Notes under the pieces: generated by a model | Databases searched by the model: none | Seen by the model: only the letters and a program-made list of their open reading frames with translations | What the model was told of the DNA's origin: nothing | Shown here: positions 9,710 to 18,119 of the stretch, piece by piece | Layout of the letters: the number at the start of each line of letters is the position of its first letter | Numbering within the stretch: the first letter of the stretch is position 1 | Position numbers and translations under genes: made by a program | DNA from: Burkholderiales bacterium | GTDB lineage: Bacteria; Pseudomonadota; Gammaproteobacteria; Burkholderiales; Burkholderiaceae_C | Direction of reading: 5' to 3' | Assembly: GCA_003963115.1 (NCBI GenBank) | Contig: RXJQ01000050.1 | Location: forward strand, 1-59,882 | Length of the DNA: 59,882 bases

Positions 9710-10669
9710 ATGCAGTCTCGTGATTTTCCGGTTCTGGAAGGTATGGTTTCCTGGTTTGTGATTGGCGCACGTGAACGCGCCTTGAGGCGATTGGCGGTAT
9801 CGATGGTCACGCTGGCGATGGGGTTGGGCGGGGCTCAGGCCTTGATGGCCATGACCGCTGTGAAGGCGCCACCGACACCGGCCAAACAGCCGGTCAAGCA
9901 CATTCCCATACCCGCCACCGCGCAGGCTTTCTGTCAGGACATGACGCAGCGCCTGCCCAATCTGCCGCTGCCAGTCTGCGCCAAGGCGCAGCTGACGCCG
10001 CTGGCGGCGAAGTCGGCCTTGGGGCGGCCTTTGTTCCAGCGTGATGTGATCTCGCCCAACGCGCACCTGCGTGTGCTGGTCATTGGCGGCATCCATGGTG
10101 ACGAGTTGTCGTCGACCTCCCTGGTGCTGCACTGGATCGGCGCGGCAGTCGAGACGCCGTCCAACATCCACTGGCGCTTCGTGCCCTTGATGAACCCGGA
10201 CGGCATGATGCTGGACAAGCCCACGCGCACGAACTCGCACGGGGTGGACCTCAACCGCAATTTCCCGACACCCAATTGGGACAGAGAGGCTCCGATCTAC
10301 TGGAACCAGCGCACGCAGAAGGATCCGCGCCGCTACCCTGGCCCCAAACCCTTGTCGGAGCCGGAAGCGAAGTGGCTGCACGATGAGATGGAAAGCTGGA
10401 AGCCCAATCTGATCGTGTCCGTGCATGCGCCGTATGGCGTCCTGGACTTCGACGGGCCGACGGTGCCGCCGCAGCGTCTGGGGCGCCTGTACCTGGACCA
10501 GGTGGGGATCTTTCCGGGCAGCCTGGGCAACTATGGCGGCGTGCACAAGAAGGTGCCCGTGGTGACCATCGAGTTGCCGAGTGCCCTGCGCACGCCGCAG
10601 GAGGCCGAGATCCGGCAGATGTGGCTGGATCTGCTGCGCTGGACGGCCGATCGGCTGGGGGCGGGTTGA
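9710..10669 (+). CDS. M14-family zinc carboxypeptidase (murein peptide amidase MpaA-like), exported
   Basis: Zinc ligands appear as His129 and Glu132 in GGIHGDE and His239 in VSVHAPYG; the catalytic Glu288 sits in VVTIELPS, and the substrate-binding segment GVDLNRNFP is present. These are hallmarks of M14 carboxypeptidases, the MpaA branch of which trims murein peptides. A hydrophobic stretch at about residues 27-48 after Arg residues looks like a signal sequence or anchor, suggesting a periplasmic enzyme. Start choice is moderately uncertain because the first 25 codons are unusual. It lies 21 bases after ruvA and may be read through from it, but there is no functional link. Confidence 0.83.
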   Translation: MQSRDFPVLEGMVSWFVIGARERALRRLAVSMVTLAMGLGGAQALMAMTAVKAPPTPAKQPVKHIPIPATAQAFCQDMTQRLPNLPLPVCAKAQLTPLAAKSALGRPLFQRDVISPNAHLRVLVIGGIHGDELSSTSLVLHWIGAAVETPSNIHWRFVPLMNPDGMMLDKPTRTNSHGVDLNRNFPTPNWDREAPIYWNQRTQKDPRRYPGPKPLSEPEAKWLHDEMESWKPNLIVSVHAPYGVLDFDGPTVPPQRLGRLYLDQVGIFPGSLGNYGGVHKKVPVVTIELPSALRTPQEAEIRQMWLDLLRWTADRLGAG

Positions 10670-10699
10670 GCCTTTGGGCTCAACCCCGCAGACGACGCT

Positions 10700-12481
10700 T
10701 CAACGCGTCGGGCCGGAGGCCTGCGCACTGGGCAACGCCGCCAGGATCTGCAGCAGCCGGTTGATCTGCAAGGGCTTCACCAGGTAATGGCTGAAGCCGG
10801 TCTGCAAAGCCTTGGCAATGTGGTCCGGCAAGGCGTCCGCGCTCAGGGCGATCAGCGGCAGCTTCTTGAAATCCGGCACCGTGCGCAGGCGGCGGCACAA
10901 GTCCAGGCCTGAGCCATCGGGCAGGTTGATGTCCACCAAGGCCACGTCCGGGTGCGTGGCCTCGATGCTGGCCAGGCCCTCGGCCGCCGTTTCAGCGGAA
11001 TACAGCCGCACCTGTGGATAGGCCGCGAACATGGCTTCGACCAGGCTGCGGTTGAGCGCGTTGTCCTCGATGTGCACCACGCGCAGCGGCGGTAGCATCA
11101 CGGCGGGCTCGTTGCTGCCCCGGTTCAAGTTGGAGCGCAGATTGCCCGGGCCTTCGGCCAGCGGCAGGCGCAAGGCGAACACGCTGCCCTTGCCCAGGGT
11201 GCTGGTCACGTCGATGCGGCCATGCATCAGCTCGGCCAGGCGCTGCGACACCGCCAGCCCCAGGCCATTGCCCGAAGGCTTGCCCAGTGCCGTGTCCAAG
11301 CGTGTGAAGGGCTGAAACAGGCGCGGCAGGTCGTTTTGCTCGATGCCGAAGCCCTGGTCGCGGATCTCGATGATGCCCACGCGCTCGTCTGGCGAGACCT
11401 TGCCTTGCAGCCAGACCGTGGAGCCTTGCGGGCTGAACTTGATGGCATTGCTCATCAGGTTCATCAAGATGGCGCGGGTGTGCTGCGGGTCGGCCCAGAC
11501 AGCCGGGCATTGGCTGTCGACCACCACGGTGATGTCATGGGCGTGGGCGTCGTCTTCCAGCGCGGCACGCACCTCGCGCAGCAGCACCGACAGCTCGACG
11601 CGTTGCGGACGGATCCCCAGTGGCTTGTCGTCGAGCTTGGCGTACTCGAGCGCCTGGTCCAGCAGCGACAGCAACTGCTGCCCCGCCGTGTGGATGTGGC
11701 CGATCTGGCGGCGCTGGGTTTCAGGCAGTTGCGAGGCGTCAGCCATGTCCAGCAACTGCGTGAAGCCCAGGATGGCATTGAGCGGCGAGCGCATGCTGTG
11801 GCTCATGCGCGAGAGGAACTCCACCTTGGTGGCCAGGGCCACTTCGGCTTCCAGGCGCTTGGCGTGTTCGACGTCGGCGCGTCGGCGCTCGCTGATGTCG
11901 GAGAGAACCTCGATGTAGCGGTTGACCTGGCCTTCCGGGCCATGCACCGGCTGGATGGAGCGTGACACCCAGAAGGGCTCGCCGTCCTTGCGGTGGTGAC
12001 AGACCTCCAGCTTCTCGACGCTGCCCCCTTGGGCCAACACCTGGTTGATGCGGGTGATAGTCGCCGGGTCGGTATGGGGGCCGCTGAGCAGTTCCTCAGG
12101 CAGTTGGCCGTGGCACTCGGTCAGCGCAAAACCGGTCAGGCGTGTGAAGGCCGGGTTGACCCAGCTGATGCAGCGTTGAGAGTCGCAAATCAGGATCGCG
12201 TCGGTGACGCGGTCGGCCACGAGGGCCAGTTCCTGGTTGGTGGCCTGGGCGCGTTGCAAGGCAGCTTGAAGCTGCCGCATCACCTGTCCTTGTTGTTCGA
12301 AAGCGTCGTGTCGGATCTGGAGTTCATCAAGAAGGCGTTGTGCGTCGTCTGCCATGGTGTCGGATACGCCCACGGGTAGTGAGCGGCGTACGTTGGCGGG
12401 GCGCCATGTGGCCGTGTCGGCCAGTCCGGCAGGGGGAGGAAGAGGGGGCTCCTCTGTGGGGGCTGAGCGGATGTCTGACAT
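10700..12481 (-). CDS. Hybrid PAS-domain histidine kinase with C-terminal receiver
   Basis: The 593-residue protein is cytoplasmic by appearance. It has an N-terminal coiled region, a PAS/PAC domain at about 85-198, a dimerisation domain with His228 in RMSHSMRSPLNA, ATP-binding boxes (LMSNAIKFSP, DQGFGIEQ, GNGLGLAVS) and a receiver domain near 465-585 with Asp517 in ALVDINLPDGSG. The H-box is divergent: SHSMRSPL where SHELRTPL is usual, so the Glu next to the phosphorylated His, which helps catalysis in many kinases, is replaced. It may therefore have altered kinase or phosphatase balance. It is monocistronic, with a phosphotransfer partner probably elsewhere. Confidence 0.88.
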   Translation of the reverse strand: MSDIRSAPTEEPPLPPPAGLADTATWRPANVRRSLPVGVSDTMADDAQRLLDELQIRHDAFEQQGQVMRQLQAALQRAQATNQELALVADRVTDAILICDSQRCISWVNPAFTRLTGFALTECHGQLPEELLSGPHTDPATITRINQVLAQGGSVEKLEVCHHRKDGEPFWVSRSIQPVHGPEGQVNRYIEVLSDISERRRADVEHAKRLEAEVALATKVEFLSRMSHSMRSPLNAILGFTQLLDMADASQLPETQRRQIGHIHTAGQQLLSLLDQALEYAKLDDKPLGIRPQRVELSVLLREVRAALEDDAHAHDITVVVDSQCPAVWADPQHTRAILMNLMSNAIKFSPQGSTVWLQGKVSPDERVGIIEIRDQGFGIEQNDLPRLFQPFTRLDTALGKPSGNGLGLAVSQRLAELMHGRIDVTSTLGKGSVFALRLPLAEGPGNLRSNLNRGSNEPAVMLPPLRVVHIEDNALNRSLVEAMFAAYPQVRLYSAETAAEGLASIEATHPDVALVDINLPDGSGLDLCRRLRTVPDFKKLPLIALSADALPDHIAKALQTGFSHYLVKPLQINRLLQILAALPSAQASGPTR

Positions 12482-12748
12482 GGCGGTCTCCTCTCGTTGT
12501 ATCCCATCAATCCAGAGAACGTCGAGGGCCAGGGAAAGCCTGCGCCAACCACCTGATACATCCCGGTTTCAGCGCCTGGGACTGTCCAGTGTAGGCACTT
12601 CTGACCGGTTTGGCCACGTGTAGAGCCTAGTAATTACGAGGTCGTTGTGATGAGCACGACGCATTAACCGGCGAACCACCATTGCGCTGTGATAAAGGGC
12701 CTGGGAGGGCGTTGCGCTACATTGCTGGCGCACCCCTGTCACCAACTC

Positions 12749-13324
12749 ATGAGCAGCTTGCGTATTTGTTTGTCCTTGGCCTTGTGGATGGGGCTGACCG
12801 CCTGCGCCAGCCTGTTGCCCCGTGGCAGCACCGAGAACCTGTCGGGATTCACGTCTTTCGAGGCGGCCCGCAGCGCGATCGAGCAGGTCAAGCCTTACGA
12901 GACAACCACGGATCAGCTCAAGGGCCTGGGCTTTGACTTGCAGGCCAGCGCCAATGTGCGCCAGATTCCGTATCCGGAGGTGATCGCGCGCCTGGCGCCC
13001 AACCCGAGCGTGCCGCTGGCCATGCTGGATCCGGGCATTCGCGACCGCATCGAAGCGCGGCAGGCTTGTCGTGCCTATGAGTTCACCTGGGGGCGACAGA
13101 GCAGCCAGCGTGAAGGCAGCTTCTGGGCGGACTTCCTCAATTTTCGGCGTCGCACCGAGATCAGCGGCTGGCGTTTTCAGGGCCTGGTGGTGGTGCGCGA
13201 TGGCGTGGTGCTGTTTCGCAACTACGGGGGCGAGCCGCAGATCAAGCAGACCGAGCGGCAGTCCAACCCTCTGGGGCCCTTGCAGCCGGCCGGCGAGGCG
13301 GCGGGCGCGCTGATCACTCGGTGA
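12749..13324 (+). CDS. Hypothetical outer-membrane or periplasmic lipoprotein
   Basis: From the ATG at 12749 the 191-residue product begins MSSLRICLSLALWMGLTACAS, a lipoprotein signal peptide with lipobox LTAC; cleavage would leave an acylated Cys. The mature part is mixed alpha/beta with no domain I recognise. The frame is open 20 codons further upstream, but that part lacks a signal sequence, so the later start is better. It stands alone, 75 bases before the glutathione peroxidase gene, and shows no sign of damage. A lipoprotein is well supported; function unknown. Confidence 0.75.
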   Translation: MSSLRICLSLALWMGLTACASLLPRGSTENLSGFTSFEAARSAIEQVKPYETTTDQLKGLGFDLQASANVRQIPYPEVIARLAPNPSVPLAMLDPGIRDRIEARQACRAYEFTWGRQSSQREGSFWADFLNFRRRTEISGWRFQGLVVVRDGVVLFRNYGGEPQIKQTERQSNPLGPLQPAGEAAGALITR

Positions 13325-13399
13325 GTGATGCGGTAATCTGCGGGCTTCCGTTTTTTCGGTTTTTTCATTTCTTCTTCTCTTCAAGGCGGGCGGTGAGAC

Positions 13400-13888
13400 A
13401 TGAGTTCTGTTTATGACTTCGAAGCGCAAACCATCACCGGCGAAGCCGTGAAGCTGGACCAGTACCGAGGCAAGGTGCTGCTGATCGTCAACACGGCCAG
13501 CAAGTGCGGCTTCACACCCCAGTTCGAAGGCCTGGAAAAGCTCTGGCAAGACTATGGCCCCAAGGGCTTGGCCGTGGTGGGCTTTCCCTGCAACCAGTTC
13601 GGCTCCCAGGACCCGGGCGACAACAGCGAGATCGCGTCGTTCTGCCAAGTCAACTACGGGGTGAGCTTTCCGATGATGGCCAAGATTGACGTCAACGGAC
13701 CGAACGCCCACCCGCTTTATCAATGGCTGGTCAAGGAAGCGCCCGGGATTTTGGGCACCAAGTCGATCAAGTGGAACTTCACCAAGTTCCTGATTGGCCG
13801 TGACGGGCAGGTGCTGGGCCGCTATGCGCCTACCGACACACCCAAGGCCCTGCAAGCCGACATCGACAAAGCCCTGGCCGCCGCCTGA
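13400..13888 (+). CDS. Glutathione peroxidase (thioredoxin-fold peroxidase)
   Basis: The 162-residue protein has the full catalytic set of the family: Cys36 in ASKCGFT (Cys instead of selenocysteine), Gln66 in FPCNQFG and Trp125-Asn126 in IKWNFTKF. It reduces hydrogen peroxide or lipid hydroperoxides in the cytoplasm, in bacteria usually with thioredoxin rather than glutathione. The start is preceded by a GGCGG-type ribosome site. Nothing is unusual about it. The next gene starts immediately after the stop, which may indicate co-transcription without implying function. Confidence 0.95.
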   Translation: MSSVYDFEAQTITGEAVKLDQYRGKVLLIVNTASKCGFTPQFEGLEKLWQDYGPKGLAVVGFPCNQFGSQDPGDNSEIASFCQVNYGVSFPMMAKIDVNGPNAHPLYQWLVKEAPGILGTKSIKWNFTKFLIGRDGQVLGRYAPTDTPKALQADIDKALAAA

Positions 13889-13889
13889 G

Positions 13890-15392
13890 ATGAGGTGCGC
13901 GGCTCACCTGTTGCAGTACCCTCGGTCAAGGTCTTTCCATGAGCTTGTGATCCTGGTGTTGTCGCTGACGAGTTGGGCAGATCTGGCCCACGCACAGGCG
14001 ACGCCACTGAATCTGCGCATGTCCACCGAGATGCGTTTCGACCCCGCACGCATCAAGGGCGGCGAGAAGCTGGGCTTGATGAGCACGGCTTTGATGTTCG
14101 AGCCCAGTTATGGCTGGTTGCTCGGGCCGGCGGTGGTGGGGGCGGCCACAGGACAGCGAGGCGGCTTTTTCGTGCTGGGTGGACAGATCGAGCGGCGCTG
14201 GCGGTCCACTGACCATTGGCAGGCGCGCCTGGCCTTGCTGGCCGGCGGGGGCGGCGGTGGCGGCGCACCGGTTGGTGGGGGGCTGCTGGTCCAGCCTTCG
14301 GCCAGCTTGCTGTATGACTGGGGTGGCTGGCAGACCGGGCTGTCGTGGTCGCGCGTCAGCATGCCCAGCGGGCGCATCGGCAGCCAGCAACTGGGCGTGG
14401 TGCTGAGCTGGGATGGCAACTTTCGCTATTTCGAGAGCCTCGATGCGGGGCAGACCAGCCGCGAGCCGGGGCGTACCGGCTTTGGCATGGACAGGCTGAT
14501 GCTGAGCAGCGCTGCGCTGAAGGTTCAGGCCCGTGCAGGGCACTCTGCCAGCAGCCAGCGTCTGGTGGGTGTGCGGGCAGAGCGCCGCGTGGACGACAAC
14601 GTCTACTGGGGCGTCGAGACCGCCGCGGCAACGCATGGCGGGGCCGATGGCTACATGGAGGTGCTGGGCGCCGCCGGCTGGGAGCTGCCCTTGAGCTTGC
14701 TGGGCCTGGACGCGGTGCACGTGGGGGTTCGCGGCGCGGCGGGGCTGGGCGGCGGCGGTGCGGTCGAGACTGGCGGCGGTACGCTGGCCAAAGCGGCAGG
14801 CACGGTGCGCTGGGACTGGGGGCGCTACGGCTTTGTGGGCGTCGAAGCGGGCGCCGTGCGATCCGGCCATGGCGACTACCGGGCCCATTACGCGCAATGG
14901 CAACTGGGCTGGCAGCTCGACCACCCCGATGCGCCGGGCGACGCCACGGTGGCGGGGCTGGCCTGGTCGGCGAGCTTGCAGCATGTTCTGCATGCCCAGC
15001 GCAAGGACGGACGCCAGCAGGCGCTCGACACCATGGGCGTGAAATTGCAGCGCCAGCTGGGCGAGCAGTTCTATGTGACGGGGCAGGCGTACAGCGCGTT
15101 CGCCGGTCAGGCGGGCGCGTACTCGGTGGGGCTGGCCGGTGGGGGCTGGCAGACCACGCTGGGCGACAAATGGCGCGTGGCAGGCGAAGTGATAGCAGGT
15201 GCGGCAGGCGGCGGCGGGGTGGACACCCAAGGCGGCGCCGTCGCCCAGGGCATGGCCTATCTGGGCCGGACTGTAGGCGATGGATCGCAACTGCAGATCG
15301 GAGCAGGTCGCATTCGCAGCCAGCATGGTGGGCTGAACAGTCCCGTGATCGACATCAGTTGGACGCAATCCTTTGGGGTTGGGCAGCGCTGA
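13890..15392 (+). CDS. Putative outer-membrane beta-barrel or secreted protein, Gly-rich
   Basis: Starting at 13890 the product has about 500 residues and a plausible signal peptide (hydrophobic VILVLSLTSWADLAHAQ, cleavage near AHAQ). The remainder is rich in Gly and in alternating hydrophobic/aromatic strands, such as LLYDWGGWQTGLSWSRV and YGFVGVEAGAV, and contains runs of Gly (residues corresponding to 14236-14260). It ends in a strand SWTQSF near the C-terminus. This pattern is that of a beta-barrel outer-membrane protein; I cannot name a family. The frame stays open upstream into the glutathione peroxidase gene, but that overlap is not supported. Confidence 0.6.
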   Translation: MRCAAHLLQYPRSRSFHELVILVLSLTSWADLAHAQATPLNLRMSTEMRFDPARIKGGEKLGLMSTALMFEPSYGWLLGPAVVGAATGQRGGFFVLGGQIERRWRSTDHWQARLALLAGGGGGGGAPVGGGLLVQPSASLLYDWGGWQTGLSWSRVSMPSGRIGSQQLGVVLSWDGNFRYFESLDAGQTSREPGRTGFGMDRLMLSSAALKVQARAGHSASSQRLVGVRAERRVDDNVYWGVETAAATHGGADGYMEVLGAAGWELPLSLLGLDAVHVGVRGAAGLGGGGAVETGGGTLAKAAGTVRWDWGRYGFVGVEAGAVRSGHGDYRAHYAQWQLGWQLDHPDAPGDATVAGLAWSASLQHVLHAQRKDGRQQALDTMGVKLQRQLGEQFYVTGQAYSAFAGQAGAYSVGLAGGGWQTTLGDKWRVAGEVIAGAAGGGGVDTQGGAVAQGMAYLGRTVGDGSQLQIGAGRIRSQHGGLNSPVIDISWTQSFGVGQR

Positions 15393-15470
15393 TGAGATGT
15401 TGAGGGGCTGTTGAGGAGAATTTGCGCCCGTAGTTCACGAACGAGCGTGCGAATCGACAAAACCCACTAA

Positions 15471-15486
15471 AGCGGACACGTCCGCT
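15471..15486. promoter_or_regulatory. Operator-like near-palindrome upstream of the small lipoprotein gene
   Basis: AGCGGAC (15471-15477) and GTCCGCT (15480-15486) are perfect inverted arms separated by two bases, the shape of a homodimeric repressor or activator site. It lies 52 bases before the ATG at 15538, directly before a second, longer inverted repeat. No regulator can be named from sequence. Confidence 0.45.
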
Positions 15487-15488
15487 GG

Positions 15489-15524
15489 ACGAAAGCGCAA
15501 AGGTTATTCACTGCGCGCTTTCGT
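15489..15524 (+). repeat. Long stem-loop in the leader of the small lipoprotein gene
   Basis: ACGAAAGCGC (15489-15498) pairs perfectly with GCGCTTTCGT (15515-15524) around a 16-base loop. The downstream arm ends four bases before the TGGAGG ribosome site (15528-15533) of the gene starting at 15538. It could be a translational control hairpin, a transcript stabiliser or an additional operator. No T tract follows, so it is not a standard terminator. Confidence 0.5.
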
Positions 15525-15537
15525 GCCTGGAGGTTCT

Positions 15538-15705
15538 ATGCGTCGTTTCATCCTGGGTTTGGGCTTGTCGGTGACAGCCTTGGTGCTGTCGGCTTGTGGC
15601 GGTGGTGGTGGCAGTTCTTCTGCCTCCTCGGGCGGCGGTGGCGGCGCCGTGACGTCCTCCAGCATCACCCTGCCCTCGTCGGTGCAGGTGGTTTCAGCTC
15701 ACTGA
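15538..15705 (+). CDS. Small lipoprotein (55 residues), Ser/Gly-rich
   Basis: The product begins MRRFILGLGLSVTALVLSAC, a clear lipoprotein signal with lipobox LSAC, followed by poly-Gly and Ser-rich sequence and a short hydrophobic end (SSITLPSSVQVVSAH). A TGGAGG ribosome site lies four bases before the ATG. The mature chain would be only about 36 residues. It precedes the large secreted protein by 14 bases and is very likely in the same operon, so the two may work together at the cell envelope. It could also be a truncated relic of a longer lipoprotein, but signal peptide and ribosome site are intact. Confidence 0.65.
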   Translation: MRRFILGLGLSVTALVLSACGGGGGSSSASSGGGGGAVTSSSITLPSSVQVVSAH

Positions 15706-15719
15706 TCCAGGAGACCACC

Positions 15720-18029
15720 ATGACACTGTTTCGCAAGGGCATCCCGTTTGCTTTGAGCGTGCTGGCCGCTGGCGCCGCACAGATCGCCTCGGCCACACCG
15801 CCCACCAGCGGCGACTACGTCAACGACAAACAAAACACCTGGGTGCAAGACCGTGTGGGCGACCGCATCGGCACCGTCAACATGATCATGTGCATCATCG
15901 GCAGCATGCGCGGTGATGCGATGGTCAACCAGGGCCCCTATGTCGCCCTGATCGACCAGGGCAAGTGCGAGGGCCGTGGCGACAGCAGCAAGTCGACCAG
16001 CACCAGCGCCGGCGCCTCGAACGCGACCAACTACATGTCCAGCGTCGTGCAAGCCACGCAGGCCACGGTCAATGATCACCTGATCATCAAGGCCTGGCTG
16101 CATGACGAGCAGGAAAACGGCGGTTCGCCGCAGAAGATGACCATCTACGCTTACGTCGATGCGTCTGCCGGCAAGTCCGACACCAATCCCAATGGCCTGT
16201 TCTCGATGTACTTCTGCGGCGAGGCCGACAGCAACCCCGGCACCTGCGTGTTCCGTGGCTCCTTGAAGTCCGACGGCAGCGGCCTGAGCTTCTACCAGGA
16301 AGAGAACCATGGCGGCGGCGGTGGCGGCCCGTCCACCACGCAGCTCAAGCTGCAAAGCGACCCGGTCCACGATGCGGGCAACGGGAGAGTCCAGGGTACG
16401 GACAATGGCACGCCCTATGACTATGCTTTCGCCTTCGATGCGGCGGATTTTGCGCGTCAGGAAGGCAGCAATGCGGCCGTGTGCTTCGACCGCAACAAGA
16501 CCAATGGCGTGACCTCGACCTGGCGCTATGGCACTTACAACGCCGATGGCAGCCGCCTGGACATCGCCCACCCCGGCTTCCCGGTGAAGTACGTCAATGG
16601 CAGCGACACCTACTACGGCTTCTGGAGCTTCTGGGGCCTGTGGCTGCCTGACTCGGCCATGTCGGAGATCGCGCTGGGACACGGCACGCTGACCCGCCAT
16701 GTGGGCGATTCGGATGTGGCCATCACCCCGACCTCCAAGGGCGGCAAGCTGTGGAAGCTCACGCGCCACAATGCCGCGCTGGACGACTTCAAGAACGTGT
16801 CGATGATGTACTGGTCGCCCAACTCGATCGGCACCGTTGGCAGCTCGCCTGCGCCGTCCAACACCTCGTATGAACTGCAATGGGATGGCAGCAGCCTCAA
16901 TGCGATCGGCTACCAGCAGTGCGACCAGAACGGCTGCGCCCCCCACAGCCTGGATGCGCCAGTGGCCCTGGATGCCTCGGTCTTGTCGGGTACCAACCAC
17001 ATCCTGTCCCTGCCCATCTTCTTCCCCTCGGGTGGCGGCAACGGCAACATCGTGGTGCCCACGGGCCATGCCTTCATTGGCACGGACACGGTGTCCTACC
17101 GCACCCGCGAGGTGGTGGACCCCAGCTCCGCCGACATCGGTCTGAACTGCGTGACCATGTGCCCCAAGACCGGTGGCAACCTGGTCAGCAACGTGGGCAG
17201 CCCGCCCGTGGCCACGCTGGCTGGCACGCCCTTCAAGGACACCAGCTCCTGGGGTCCGGTCACCCCGCACTTCACCTACACCTTCCATGCCGGCATGCTC
17301 AATGACGGCACGGCCGATGCGGATGCGTCCGGCGCAAGCAAGGCAGGCATGGGCAACAACCAATGGGGCCTCAACAGCGGCTCCATGGTGACCGATGCCG
17401 ACCTGGCCAGCATCAAGTGCGATGGCAACGGCACACCCAACACCTCGGGTGGCTTCTACTGCTCTTCCCTGATCGAGCAGGCCAGCACCATCTACCAATG
17501 GGAAACCGGCCCCAATCAGTGGAACCAGTTCTTTGGCGCCAATGGCATCACCATCGACCCACCCAAGACCCTGACGCTGGACGCCGTGCACGTGAACGGC
17601 AACCCTGGCGGCCTCAACAACATCAGGGGTGCCCAGGCCGGCAACTTCAATGGCAACAAGGTGCAGCTGCAGTTCAGCGGTTTTGGCGAGCTGCAAGGCA
17701 TCCCCGGTGGTTGCGTGAACCCTGACACCAACCAGGCCGTGCAGTGCACGCAGTCCACACGCTGGGTGCCGGCGTTCGACATGATCGATGGCAGCACGGT
17801 ATATGACAGCACACCGACCAACTTCTTCGTGAAGTACCTGGAGCGCGAGATGCGCCTGGGCAAGGTGAACTGTGGTTCGGTGGCCGGTTCGTTGACGAGC
17901 TCGTTGAGCACCGCTGGCAGCCAGACCCTGCCAACTTTGGATTCGACTGTGGATCCTCGTACGACCCTGGGCAGCGAGCCTGCGCCCACCAGCACCAAGC
18001 CCTCGGTCATCGACGGCATCGTGCAGTGA
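15720..18029 (+). CDS. Large exported protein of unknown function
   Basis: From the ATG at 15720 the protein has 769 residues with a signal peptide (LFRKGIPFALSVLAAGAAQIASATPP). The mature part is rich in Gly, Asn, Asp, Ser and aromatic residues, with spaced Cys residues that could form disulfides and a Gly cluster HGGGGGGP near residue 200. No transmembrane helix, autotransporter barrel, protease or glycosidase signature is apparent. It follows the small lipoprotein by 14 bases and is followed by a strong terminator at 18068, so the pair forms a complete operon. I do not recognise the family. A cell-surface or secreted role is likely. Confidence 0.7.
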   Translation: MTLFRKGIPFALSVLAAGAAQIASATPPTSGDYVNDKQNTWVQDRVGDRIGTVNMIMCIIGSMRGDAMVNQGPYVALIDQGKCEGRGDSSKSTSTSAGASNATNYMSSVVQATQATVNDHLIIKAWLHDEQENGGSPQKMTIYAYVDASAGKSDTNPNGLFSMYFCGEADSNPGTCVFRGSLKSDGSGLSFYQEENHGGGGGGPSTTQLKLQSDPVHDAGNGRVQGTDNGTPYDYAFAFDAADFARQEGSNAAVCFDRNKTNGVTSTWRYGTYNADGSRLDIAHPGFPVKYVNGSDTYYGFWSFWGLWLPDSAMSEIALGHGTLTRHVGDSDVAITPTSKGGKLWKLTRHNAALDDFKNVSMMYWSPNSIGTVGSSPAPSNTSYELQWDGSSLNAIGYQQCDQNGCAPHSLDAPVALDASVLSGTNHILSLPIFFPSGGGNGNIVVPTGHAFIGTDTVSYRTREVVDPSSADIGLNCVTMCPKTGGNLVSNVGSPPVATLAGTPFKDTSSWGPVTPHFTYTFHAGMLNDGTADADASGASKAGMGNNQWGLNSGSMVTDADLASIKCDGNGTPNTSGGFYCSSLIEQASTIYQWETGPNQWNQFFGANGITIDPPKTLTLDAVHVNGNPGGLNNIRGAQAGNFNGNKVQLQFSGFGELQGIPGGCVNPDTNQAVQCTQSTRWVPAFDMIDGSTVYDSTPTNFFVKYLEREMRLGKVNCGSVAGSLTSSLSTAGSQTLPTLDSTVDPRTTLGSEPAPTSTKPSVIDGIVQ

Positions 18030-18067
18030 TGACATCGCGCTGAAGCGGTATCCGCTGATGCGTGCAG

Positions 18068-18100
18068 ACGGCCCTTCGGGGCCGTTTGTGCTTTGTTTGT
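18068..18100 (+). terminator. Rho-independent terminator after the exported-protein operon
   Basis: ACGGCCC and GGGCCGT form a perfect 7-bp stem closed by the very stable TTCG tetraloop, followed by a T-rich tract (TTGTGCTTTGTTTG). It lies 39 bases beyond the stop at 18029 and 20 bases before the stop of the convergent gene at 18120. It should end transcription from the left. Confidence 0.85.
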
Positions 18101-18119
18101 GCTCTCTGCGTGCTGCCGA

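Noticed and set aside
13794..13889. Extension of the Gly-rich barrel protein into the glutathione peroxidase gene
   Set aside because: The extension has no signal peptide and overlaps a secure gene; the ATG at 13890 gives a proper export signal.
15699..18035. 778-codon open frame on the minus strand opposite the large exported protein
   Set aside because: Plus-strand gene has signal peptide, terminator and operon context; the antisense translation is low-complexity His/Ala/Gly/Val/Arg typical of high-G+C shadow frames.
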